A stretch of 32,297 nucleotides of DNA, taken from positions 1 to 32,297 of the forward strand of contig QUMM01000033.1 in the NCBI GenBank assembly GCA_003435055.1, read 5' to 3'. Shown one piece after another: positions 19,901-27,765 of this stretch. The notes under the pieces are model-generated. The model was not told the DNA's origin. It ran no database searches and was given only the letters and a program-made list of their open reading frames with translations. Origin of the DNA: Lachnospiraceae bacterium OF09-6. Its GTDB lineage: Bacteria; Bacillota; Clostridia; Lachnospirales; Lachnospiraceae. Every line of letters starts with the position of its first letter. The stretch's first letter is position 1. The position numbers and the translations under genes were made by a program.

Positions 19901-21118
19901 GTTCGTTCTGAGAGATGAAGCCGGAAATATCGGAACAGATAAGGCATCTGAGATTCAGTTTACTTATCAGTATGGTGATGAACCATCAGATCCTGAGACA
20001 CCTGATACTGGCGCAGAGAAATCGGAAAGTATGTTTCTGGATGGGCAGAATCGTATTGCGGAAGTAAGTAATATCGAGTATGATAATACAGTGGGTGCTT
20101 ATGTAGCAACCGTATGGGCTCACAAGACCGGAACAGAAGAGATCACCGCATCAGTAAAGGCAAAAACAAGGGATGGTATTGAGCAGACGTATACAGCCAC
20201 CTTTACGCTGACCATTACGGCAGATCTGGTGGCTTATGCAGACAGTGAAACGGTCAGTCTGAAGAATGGAGTGAATACTGCACTGGCTCTTCATGCAGTG
20301 CCGATGAACAGTTACACAGGAATGGACACCGACATTGTGACAGAGCAGCAGTCACTTGATGATGATTCGCAAAGTGCGGTTGAAGAGCAGTCACTGGAAC
20401 TGCAGAATGAACCGGTACAGACGGAGCAGATGGTGCTATACGGAGAAAGTGCAACCGTGGATGAAAGTGATGAAGAATGTACAGATGAGGTATCTACGGA
20501 AGAGATGACAGATGGAGAGATTCAGATGCCCATGGAAACAGAAGGCTCTGAAGAGGCAGAATCTGTGATTACTCCATATGCAGATCTGGCAATGGAGACT
20601 GCTCCGGAAAAAGATCTGGCACCTTATATGAACTGGACAGTAGAGAGTACAGATTCAGAGGAAAATTATATCAGCGTATCGATGTCAGAAGAGCAGAAGA
20701 ATAGGATGACGATTTTCTGCCATGCAGACCTGGAACAGGATATGTCGATTACGCTGACCATTACCGGTACTTATACCTATGAAGCGTTGAATATACGACA
20801 ACAGCCTGGGTAGAAGTGGTGCAGGATCAGACTTCTGTACAGATAGCAGATGAGTCAGGTAACATTTACACATCTGGTGAAGAGCAGGAAAATGGCAACA
20901 CGGTGATCGATGACAGTACATCGGACGAGATCGTAGTGAATGAAGAGGAAACAGACTCTGCAGAAACAGATACGGCAGTATCCGGCGGAGAGGAGACACT
21001 GGATAACAGTACAGATGGAAGTAACGAGGCAAAATCAGAGAGTGACAGTCAGATCACAGAGGAACAGGCAGCAGAAGAGAAACTGACAGAAACAGGCATG
21101 GTAGTTGGGATTGAATAA
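13963..21118 (+). CDS. Giant type IV prepilin-like GLUG-repeat adhesin, with two frameshifts
   Basis: It starts at GTG 13963 (AGGGG 8 bases upstream). The N-terminus is a type III prepilin signal: ENKG|YTLAEVLLTVAILLVLMAI with Gly before the cut and Glu at +5, so it should enter the pilus machinery. Three long modules follow. Each has GLUG-type repeats (GGLIG, GGLVG, VGLFG, GGLAG forms at about residues 527-640, 998-1160 and 1592-1740) and closes with an aromatic H(Y/F)G(D/N/E)W motif (about 737, 1254 and 1942). The first frame stops at 19896. The -1 frame continues ALKKFVLRDEAGN through 20813, and a further -1 shift near 20790 continues TTTAWVEVVQDQ to 21118. Restored length is about 2,385 aa. 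The tail is Asp/Glu/Ser/Thr rich. As first gene of the pilus operon it is probably a tip adhesin. Confidence 0.85.
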
Positions 21119-21161
21119 ACCCATGAATGCAAGGTAACAGAAAAAGAAAGGAGGTAACCAG

Positions 21162-21878
21162 ATGGCAGGAAGAAAAATCAGAAAGAAGCTGAATTCTACC
21201 CATGGTACCTCCATCTTTTTCGGAATTTTATTTTTCATGATTGCCTCGATTCTCAGTATTGTGATGCTGAACGGGGCTGTGACAGCAGTGAAAAGAGTAC
21301 AGTCAGACAAACAGGCAGAACAGAATTACCTGACATGTTCCAGCGCAGCAAAGCTGCTGAGGAATGAGATAGAAAAGACTGCGATAATCAGAAAAAGAAC
21401 ACAGACATGGAGGGAATATGATCAAACACCGAATGGAGATACAATAGAATGGAATTCTGACAGTCAGACATTCGGTGGTATTTATTTAAAAGACTGGATA
21501 CAGAACATGACGGAGGATGTCACGGCTGGCGATACGATGACACAGACATTGCAGGTGTGTGATTCTGATGGGCAGCTGCAAAACGTGACTGCCGATCTTA
21601 AAATTACGAAGGATAGTAGTGGAGAAAATAAGTTTGTAGATTCAGAAGATAGAAACAGAACGTACTACAGTTATGATATCAGTATCAATCTGTCAGCAGG
21701 AGAAGGCGTGGATAGCTGTAAGATGAATGTGAAACTAAATGGAACTGTTGAGGGAAATACAAAACGCAATGGATCAGGGACAGGCCTGACAGCCGTTATC
21801 ACAGAGGTAAAGTATACCTGGAAAGCAGAAAGAATTATGTTTGGCACAGATCCAGATATAAAGGGAGTGGTACAATGA
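21162..21878 (+). CDS. Minor pilin-like protein with N-terminal membrane helix (PilX-like)
   Basis: 238 aa. A basic N-terminus (AGRKIRKKLNSTHG) is followed by one hydrophobic helix (about 16-45, SIFFGILFFMIASILSIVML) and a helical stretch with AEQNYLTCSSAAKLLRNEIE, then a hydrophilic beta-rich domain. The overall plan resembles PilX-type minor pilins, which prime pilus assembly. The Gly before TSIFF could be a peptidase site, but Glu at +5 is missing, so processing is uncertain. AAAGGAGG lies upstream of ATG. It overlaps the next pilin gene by 4 bases (ATGA). The function is inferred from architecture and position only. Confidence 0.65.
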   Translation: MAGRKIRKKLNSTHGTSIFFGILFFMIASILSIVMLNGAVTAVKRVQSDKQAEQNYLTCSSAAKLLRNEIEKTAIIRKRTQTWREYDQTPNGDTIEWNSDSQTFGGIYLKDWIQNMTEDVTAGDTMTQTLQVCDSDGQLQNVTADLKITKDSSGENKFVDSEDRNRTYYSYDISINLSAGEGVDSCKMNVKLNGTVEGNTKRNGSGTGLTAVITEVKYTWKAERIMFGTDPDIKGVVQ

Positions 21879-22195
21879 GAAAAAAAACAATAGTTTCCAG
21901 AATAATGAATAACAGTGCAGCAACAAAGCTACGCAGTAATTCTGGCGAAAGCATTGTGGAGACACTGGTAACGATGATCATTCTGTCATTGGCGGTGGTG
22001 ATGTTGTCAGGGGCGGTTGTTACTTCGGCCAGGGTAAATCAAAGAGCAGAAAACGCAGACACAGCATTTATCAGCAGCCAGAATCGGCCGGTGTCACATA
22101 TGATTTCTATTTCGAAGGGAACAGGAGAAGGAGCAAACCTCAATGTGAATCTGTATCAGACAGAAAATGGCTATATTTATTATGAATCTCAATAA
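21875..22195 (+). CDS. Minor prepilin (PilV-like), with a likely compensated double indel
   Basis: 106 aa with the prepilin motif NSG|ESIVETLVTMIILSLAVVMLSG (Gly at -1, Glu at +5, hydrophobic helix); the first mature residue would be Glu rather than the usual Phe. The C-terminus LNVNLYQTENGYIYYE looks like a pilin beta-sheet end. The segment between (NRPVSHMISISK, about 22083-22120) looks unnatural. In the -1 frame the same bases read SAGVTYDFYFEG, which would join the C-terminus if one G of the GGG at about 22118 were extra. A loss near 22082 and a gain near 22118 therefore seem likely. Translation is coupled to the preceding gene by ATGA overlap. Confidence 0.7.
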   Translation: MRKKTIVSRIMNNSAATKLRSNSGESIVETLVTMIILSLAVVMLSGAVVTSARVNQRAENADTAFISSQNRPVSHMISISKGTGEGANLNVNLYQTENGYIYYESQ

Positions 22196-22210
22196 CAGGG
22201 GATAACCTAT

Positions 22211-22786
22211 ATGAGAATGATGAACAAGATCCGAAAAAAACTGTCCACAGGCAGGGGATTTTCCCTTGGAGAACTGTTGGCAGCAACCATAATCCTCCTT
22301 CTGGCCAGTCAGGTGATGGCAGAAGGAGTAACCTTTGCGGTACGCATGTATAACGAGAGCCTGACACGTTCTCACGCAAGACAGCTGTGTTCGACACTGA
22401 CAGCCAGTATCGAGACAGAATTGCGATATGCCACCAGTATTACTTATGATGAAAGTACAGGGGTGCTGCAGACGTATTTCAGCCCGAACTATGGACAGAG
22501 CCAGAGCAGCTTCCTTACGATAGATAGTGATGAACAGGAAACGACCAGTGGAGAGATTGCCATTAAAGCAACAGAACAGGATCAAACAGTATATCGACGG
22601 CTGATATCAGAATCATCCTATAGTTCATTTGGTCTGAAAGCGGAGATAGATGCAATTCAATATAAAAGAGATGAAAACGTATTTTCCGTGGCACTTGTTA
22701 TATTGAACAGGGACAATAAAAAACAGGCTGAGAATACATTTCAGGTGATTCCGGTAAATACACTGGTGATCAACCAGAATTCATAA
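22211..22786 (+). CDS. Minor prepilin (PilW/PilJ-like)
   Basis: 191 aa with a clean prepilin signal GRG|FSLGELLAATIILLLAS (Phe at +1, Glu at +5) after a basic leader of about 16 residues. The helix continues into QVMAEGVTFAVRMYNESLTRSHARQLCSTLT, and the rest is a beta-rich globular domain. Together with the two genes before it, this gives the usual cluster of minor pilins that initiates pilus assembly and may carry the giant adhesin at the tip. It lies 15 bases after the PilV-like gene, and a weak GGGGA is upstream. Specific pilin names are by analogy of order. Confidence 0.75.
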   Translation: MRMMNKIRKKLSTGRGFSLGELLAATIILLLASQVMAEGVTFAVRMYNESLTRSHARQLCSTLTASIETELRYATSITYDESTGVLQTYFSPNYGQSQSSFLTIDSDEQETTSGEIAIKATEQDQTVYRRLISESSYSSFGLKAEIDAIQYKRDENVFSVALVILNRDNKKQAENTFQVIPVNTLVINQNS

Positions 22787-22819
22787 ACATACAGAAGACA
22801 GACAAAGGAGACGAAATAC

Positions 22820-24529
22820 ATGGCATACAAACGTCTTGGCGATCTGCTGGTATCAGCGGGAGCCATTACCCCGGAAGAACTGGAACAGGGACTGGAACGG
22901 CAGAAAAAGACAAAAGAACGACTGGGAACTGCACTGATCTCAGCAGGAATTATCACGGAAGCACAGCTGATCGAAGTACTTCAGCTTCAGCTGGGTATCG
23001 AATACATAGATCTTTCCAAGACCAATATCCCGATTTCTCTGGCGCAGGTAGTGCCGAAGAATATTGCAAAGCAGTTCCAGGTAGTGCCGGTTCATATGGA
23101 GAAAGATGAACTTTATCTGGCAATGTGTGATCCGATGAACTTCTATGCAATCGAGGAAGTAAAGAAAGCTGTAAGGAAACGTATCGTGCCAATGATCGCC
23201 ACAGCCGAAGGCGTGGAACATGCCATTACGGTACTGTATGGTAACGAGGGCGCAGCGAAAGCCATTGAGGCCATGAAGCGAGAAATTTCTGCTACGCAGG
23301 AAGAAACAACGGATCAGTTTTCCGGGAATATCTTAAACGACAACATCAATGATGCACCGACCATTCGTTTGGTGAATTCGATCATTGATCGTGCGGTACA
23401 TGAAAATGCCAGTGATATTCACATCGAACCGAAGGAAAAAGAGCTTCAGGTTCGTATGAGAATCGATGGTATGCTGCGCAAGATTCTGACTATTCCAAAG
23501 AACCTGCAGAATTCTGTTATTTCCCGTATCAAGATCATGAGTGGAATGGATATTGCAGAACGCAGAATTCCACAGGATGGACGTTTTAATGTGAAGAGCA
23601 ATAAAAAAGAATACGATCTGCGTATCTCGTCGCTTCCGACGGTCTATGGAGAAAAGATCGTAGCCCGTCTGCTGGATAAAGCAGCAGGCTATCTGACACC
23701 GGAATCCATCGGTCTGATGGGGAAGAATCTGGAAAAGTATCAGAGAACCATCCATTGTCACAGTGGAGTGATTCTCATTGCCGGTCCTACCGGTAGTGGT
23801 AAGTCTTCCACCATGAACACTATGATCTCCCAGCTGAATACAGAAGAGGTGAATCTGGTGACACTGGAAGACCCGGTGGAATACAATATTGACGGAGTGA
23901 ATCAGGTACAGATCAATGAGAAGACGGGAATGACGTTTGCTAATGGTCTGCGTGCCATTTTGCGTCAGGACCCGGATATCATCGCCGTAGGAGAAATCAG
24001 AGACGGTGAAACTGCACAGATCTGTATGCGGTCTGCTATCACCGGACATGTGGTACTTTCTACAATTCATACCAACGATGCAGTGGGTACTATCGAGCGT
24101 CTGGAAGACATCGGAGTAGAACCTTATCTGGTGGCCACGGCTCTTCGTGGCGTGGTGTCTCAGCGACTGGTGCGCCGGATCTGCCCGAAGTGCCGGGAAA
24201 GCTACGAAGCCAGTGAAGAGGAAGTGCGGACACTGGGACTGGATCCGCAGCAGAAGCATACATTCTATCGTGGAAAAGGCTGCGCGGACTGCTTCAATAC
24301 CGGATATCGCGGACGAATCGGTGTCTTTGAGATCCTGGAGATTGATCACAGACTGCAGAGACAGATTGCCTCCAAAGCAGATCGTGGAGCGATTGAGGCA
24401 GAACTGAAAAATGGAAAGAGCGGATTCACTACATTGAGAGAAAATGCCATTGAACTGGTGGAGCAGGGGATCACCACTGCTGATGAAGTCCGCCGTGTGA
24501 TTTATGAGACAGGAGAAATGGAATCATGA
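22820..24529 (+). CDS. pilB: Type IV pilus extension ATPase PilB
   Basis: A 569-aa hexameric cytoplasmic ATPase of the GspE/PilB family that drives pilin polymerisation. An N-terminal MshEN-type domain (about 1-140, RLGDLLVSAGAITPEELEQG) is followed by the RecA-like core: Walker A GPTGSGKS at 322-329, Asp box VTLEDPVEY, Walker B with GEIRD at 391-395, and His box STIHTNDA. The tetracysteine zinc site is C455/C458 and C488/C491. All catalytic parts are present and length is normal. ATG has AAGGAGA upstream. It overlaps pilT by 4 bases (ATGA). Confidence 0.96.
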   Translation: MAYKRLGDLLVSAGAITPEELEQGLERQKKTKERLGTALISAGIITEAQLIEVLQLQLGIEYIDLSKTNIPISLAQVVPKNIAKQFQVVPVHMEKDELYLAMCDPMNFYAIEEVKKAVRKRIVPMIATAEGVEHAITVLYGNEGAAKAIEAMKREISATQEETTDQFSGNILNDNINDAPTIRLVNSIIDRAVHENASDIHIEPKEKELQVRMRIDGMLRKILTIPKNLQNSVISRIKIMSGMDIAERRIPQDGRFNVKSNKKEYDLRISSLPTVYGEKIVARLLDKAAGYLTPESIGLMGKNLEKYQRTIHCHSGVILIAGPTGSGKSSTMNTMISQLNTEEVNLVTLEDPVEYNIDGVNQVQINEKTGMTFANGLRAILRQDPDIIAVGEIRDGETAQICMRSAITGHVVLSTIHTNDAVGTIERLEDIGVEPYLVATALRGVVSQRLVRRICPKCRESYEASEEEVRTLGLDPQQKHTFYRGKGCADCFNTGYRGRIGVFEILEIDHRLQRQIASKADRGAIEAELKNGKSGFTTLRENAIELVEQGITTADEVRRVIYETGEMES

Positions 24530-25572
24530 TATATAATATGGAAGAACTGGCCGCACAGGCTAAAAGCAACCGCGCATCGGATATTCATCTGGTCTGTGGT
24601 CTGCCGCCAAAGTTCCGTGTAGATGGACGACTGGAAAATATGGCCGAAGTACCTCTGACAGAAGAAGACTGCATCAATCTGTGCAAATGGCTTGCAGGAG
24701 AATTATTTGACCGCCTGGAGCATACGGGAGAACTGGATTTTTCAAAAGAGATCAGTGGCATTCGCTGCCGTTGCCATGTCTTTAAACAGCAGGGCAAACT
24801 GTCAGCAGCTGTGCGACTGCTCAGTGAGGTAATTCCAAGGCTGGACAGCCTGGGTCTGCCGCCATCCGTACCGGGATTTACGAAGCTGCACAAAGGAATT
24901 GTTCTGGTAACCGGTGAAACAGGATCTGGTAAATCCACCACGCTGGCAGCTTTATTAAATGAGATTAACCATACCAGAAAAGATCATATCGTTACATTGG
25001 AAGATCCGATCGAATATATCTATACACCAGATCAGTGTCTGATCAATCAGCGTGAAATCGGCAGAGATACGGCCAGCTTCTCGGAAGGTCTGCGGGCCAG
25101 TCTTCGAGAAGACCCGGATGTGATCCTGATCGGTGAAATGCGAGACCGTGATACGATCGAGACTGCCATTACTGCAGCAGAGACCGGTCATCTGGTATTT
25201 GGAACCTTACATACGGACTGTGCATCCGATGCGATTGACCGTATCGTGCAGGTGTTCCCAGAGGGAATGCAGAACCAGATTCGTCTGCAGTTATCTATGA
25301 CACTGGTTGCGGTAATTGCGCAGCAGCTTCTGAGGAAAAAGACCGGTGGTCGAATCCTGGCAAGCGAAGTAATGGTCGTGACGGATGCCATCCGCAACAT
25401 GATCCGCACCGGAAATACACCACAGATTGCCAATGCAATCTCCACCAGTTCTGCACTGGGGGGACAGACCATGGATCAGTGTCTGGCCATGCTTTCCAGA
25501 TCCAGACAGATCGACAGGGAACTGGCTATGGAATATGGAAAAGATAAGGATTTCATTCGAAAAAACGGTTAG
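24526..25572 (+). CDS. pilT: Type IV pilus retraction ATPase PilT
   Basis: A 348-aa ATPase that depolymerises pili and powers twitching. Walker A is GETGSGKS at 130-137, followed by the Asp box VTLEDPIEY, GEMRD at 203-207, the His box GTLHTD and the PilT-specific AIRNLIRE-like motif as AIRNMIRTGNTPQI (288-300). That motif separates it from PilB and PilU paralogs. The N-terminal PAS-like domain has the usual ASDIHLVCGLPPKFRVDG. Its presence implies that these pili are dynamic, capable of retraction. It starts within the pilB stop and is followed by pilC after 14 bases. Confidence 0.95.
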   Translation: MIYNMEELAAQAKSNRASDIHLVCGLPPKFRVDGRLENMAEVPLTEEDCINLCKWLAGELFDRLEHTGELDFSKEISGIRCRCHVFKQQGKLSAAVRLLSEVIPRLDSLGLPPSVPGFTKLHKGIVLVTGETGSGKSTTLAALLNEINHTRKDHIVTLEDPIEYIYTPDQCLINQREIGRDTASFSEGLRASLREDPDVILIGEMRDRDTIETAITAAETGHLVFGTLHTDCASDAIDRIVQVFPEGMQNQIRLQLSMTLVAVIAQQLLRKKTGGRILASEVMVVTDAIRNMIRTGNTPQIANAISTSSALGGQTMDQCLAMLSRSRQIDRELAMEYGKDKDFIRKNG

Positions 25573-25586
25573 GAGAGTAGAGAAGC

Positions 25587-26801
25587 ATGGCAAAATATAA
25601 GTATTCAGCCCTATCCAGAGATGGGGTAAAGGTCTCTGGTATTGTGGAGGGATTTGACCAGTTTGATGCTGTGGATAAGATCAAACAGGACTGTGATATC
25701 ATTTTAAAAATTACAGAAATAGAAGAAAAAAAGCCAGGCCTTCTGAACATGGAGATCGGAGGAAATAAGCTAAATGCCAGGGCATTTTCTCTGATGTGTG
25801 CTCAGTTTTCCATTATCCTGAAATCAGGTATTCCCATTGGCCGTGCCGTTCATCTTATTGGAGATAAGATCACAGATAAAAAGCTGAAAGGAATCCTGAA
25901 GCAGGTAGGCGAAGACGTGGAAGCCGGACGAAGTATCTCCACCAGCTTTAAAGAGAGAGGTGGCAAACTGATGCCGCCGGTATTTATCGAGACGATACAT
26001 GCAGGCGAAGAGTCTGGTAATCTGGCCAGGGCGTTTGAGACAATGTATCAGCACTATGACAAGCAGGTGAAGATGCGTGCAAAAGTACGAAATGCCCTGA
26101 TTTATCCAGTCTTTGTACTGGCACTGGCAATAGTGGTAGTCATTGTATTGATGGTAAAAGTAGTGCCGACTTTCATCGGAATTTTTGAATCTTATGATGC
26201 ACAGCTGCCGTTGATTACCCAGTCACTGATCTGGATATCGAATTTCTTCCGCAAGTATATTCTGTTGATTATCGTAGTGATCGCAGCTCTGATATTGGCC
26301 TTTAAGCTGTATGGCAATACAGAAAAGGGCAGACTGAATCTGGCACAGAAAGCATTGAAGATGCCAGTCCTGGGAAATGTGAATGTCTTAAGCGCAGCCA
26401 GTGAATTCGCCGGAAATATGACAACTTTGATTGGAGCAGGACTGCAGCTGACAACAGCAGTCAGCATCACAGCCAGAGTGATCAGCAACTACTATATCAG
26501 CCAGAATGTGGGAAAGATCACATCCCGTCTGGAAGAGGGACATACGCTGGGGGAATGTATGCGTGAAGTGGACTGTCTGCCAGATATTTTGGTTGACATG
26601 ACAGCGGTGGGGGAAGAGACAGGTGAACTGGAATCCACCCTGCATACCGTAGCAGGCTATTATGATTCTGAACTGGATATGGCCGTACAGGACGTCCTCA
26701 AAAAACTGGAACCGACGCTGCTCATCTTCATGGCTATTGTAGCGGGGTATATCGTATTGGCTGTATACATAGCAATGTTCCAGATGTACAGTGTCATGTG
26801 A
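25587..26801 (+). CDS. pilC: Type IV pilus inner-membrane platform protein PilC
   Basis: A 404-aa platform protein of the GspF/PilC family, the membrane partner of PilB and PilT. It has two T2SSF repeats (roughly 60-190 and 265-395), each helical with the family's GIPI/GLQL core, EAGRSIS-type and GEESGNL/GEETGELE motifs, and three membrane segments (about 167-190, 215-235 and 373-400). The N-terminal YKYSALSRDGVKVSGIVEG is typical. Length is normal. GGAGAG precedes the ATG. Confidence 0.95.
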   Translation: MAKYKYSALSRDGVKVSGIVEGFDQFDAVDKIKQDCDIILKITEIEEKKPGLLNMEIGGNKLNARAFSLMCAQFSIILKSGIPIGRAVHLIGDKITDKKLKGILKQVGEDVEAGRSISTSFKERGGKLMPPVFIETIHAGEESGNLARAFETMYQHYDKQVKMRAKVRNALIYPVFVLALAIVVVIVLMVKVVPTFIGIFESYDAQLPLITQSLIWISNFFRKYILLIIVVIAALILAFKLYGNTEKGRLNLAQKALKMPVLGNVNVLSAASEFAGNMTTLIGAGLQLTTAVSITARVISNYYISQNVGKITSRLEEGHTLGECMREVDCLPDILVDMTAVGEETGELESTLHTVAGYYDSELDMAVQDVLKKLEPTLLIFMAIVAGYIVLAVYIAMFQMYSVM

Positions 26802-26806
26802 TAAAT

Positions 26807-26928
26807 CTATATAGCGAGAAACCAAAAACAAAAGCTGTGAAGCAGCGGTTTTGCGAATGGGGCGCTGAAGAGATCAAAAATTACGAAAATTGCGTAGCAA
26901 TGAAGCGATTCGCAGATATATCATATAG
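26807..26928. repeat. Nested inverted repeats between pilC and pilD
   Basis: The only long gap inside the pilus core (141 bases). It contains TGCGAAT (26852-26858) pairing with ATTCGCA (26908-26914), an inner hairpin ATTGC-GTA-GCAAT (26889-26901), a small GCTG/CAGC hairpin near 26834, and outer AT-rich CTATATAG (26807-26814) facing CATATAG (26922-26928). No T-run marks a terminator. It may be an inserted palindromic repeat or an RNA processing or stability element. Confidence 0.45.
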
Positions 26929-26942
26929 AAAGTAGTGGTAAA

Positions 26943-27737
26943 ATGTTTATTTCCATACACGATAACTTATACATCGGCCTATACTGCGCCATCCTGGCCT
27001 TCATTTTCGGAGCGGTTTTCGGGTCTTTCCTGAACTGTGCATCCTGGCGCATTGCCCACGGGGAGTCCTTCCTCCACGGACGAAGTCACTGTACTGTCTG
27101 TGGACATATCCTGTCTGCACCGGATCTGGTGCCGATCTTTTCCTGGCTGTTTCTGGGCGGCAAATGCCGTTACTGCAAGGCGAAGATCAGTGCCAGATAT
27201 ATGCTGACGGAACTTTTTTTTGCAGTAGTCAGTGTGGCAAGCCTTCTGAGATGGGATCTTTCAGTGGAATATCTGAGAAATATGGTATTTGCCTGCTGTC
27301 TGTTCTGTCTCTCGCTGGTGGATCTGGAGAGCTTTGAGATCCCCAATGGCTGTCTGATTATTTCAGCAGCAGCCTGGCTGGCAGCGCTGCCATTTGCCGG
27401 GATGGGGAAGATGGCGATACTGGCGCATCTGTTGACAGGAGTCGGCTATGGAGCAATTATGCTGGGACTGACCCTGTTGTTTGATAAAATACTGGGAAAA
27501 GAGACGATGGGCGGCGGCGATATCAAGCTGTTTGCAGTGACCGGACTTTATCTGGGAGCGGCGGCATCCCTGTTTGCACTGCTTTTTTCCTGTATACTGG
27601 GACTGCTTATGGGAGCTGTCAGAAATAGAAATCAAAAAGGAGCACCCATTCCTTTTGGCCCGTCCATTGCACTGGCATCTTATGTGATGCTGCTGTATGG
27701 CGAACGGCTTGTGAACTGGTATCTGGGCTTGCTTTAG
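26943..27737 (+). CDS. pilD: Prepilin peptidase PilD
   Basis: A 264-aa bifunctional membrane aspartyl protease and N-methylase that processes the prepilins of this locus. The cytoplasmic methylase-type zinc loop has both Cys pairs (C50/C53 and C75/C78), and the catalytic aspartates are D127 in LVDLESFEIPN and D193 in GGGDIKLF (the GxGD motif). Seven to eight hydrophobic segments are visible. Length is typical. The ribosome site is weak (AAGTAGTGG), and the gene follows a structured gap, so its expression may be lower than its neighbours'. It also ought to process any competence pseudopilins elsewhere in the genome. Confidence 0.95.
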   Translation: MFISIHDNLYIGLYCAILAFIFGAVFGSFLNCASWRIAHGESFLHGRSHCTVCGHILSAPDLVPIFSWLFLGGKCRYCKAKISARYMLTELFFAVVSVASLLRWDLSVEYLRNMVFACCLFCLSLVDLESFEIPNGCLIISAAAWLAALPFAGMGKMAILAHLLTGVGYGAIMLGLTLLFDKILGKETMGGGDIKLFAVTGLYLGAAASLFALLFSCILGLLMGAVRNRNQKGAPIPFGPSIALASYVMLLYGERLVNWYLGLL

Positions 27738-27765
27738 GGAAACAAAAGAATGGGAGAATAGAATC

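Noticed and set aside
20816..21118. Independent acidic small protein gene
   Set aside because: There is no ribosome site, and the frame reads upstream into the giant adhesin sequence (TTTAWVEVV) across the presumed lost base.
23333..24349. 338-codon open frame on the minus strand inside pilB
   Set aside because: It is a shadow of the pilB coding frame. The product has no recognisable domain and is rich in His, Cys and Ser, as expected for antisense translation.
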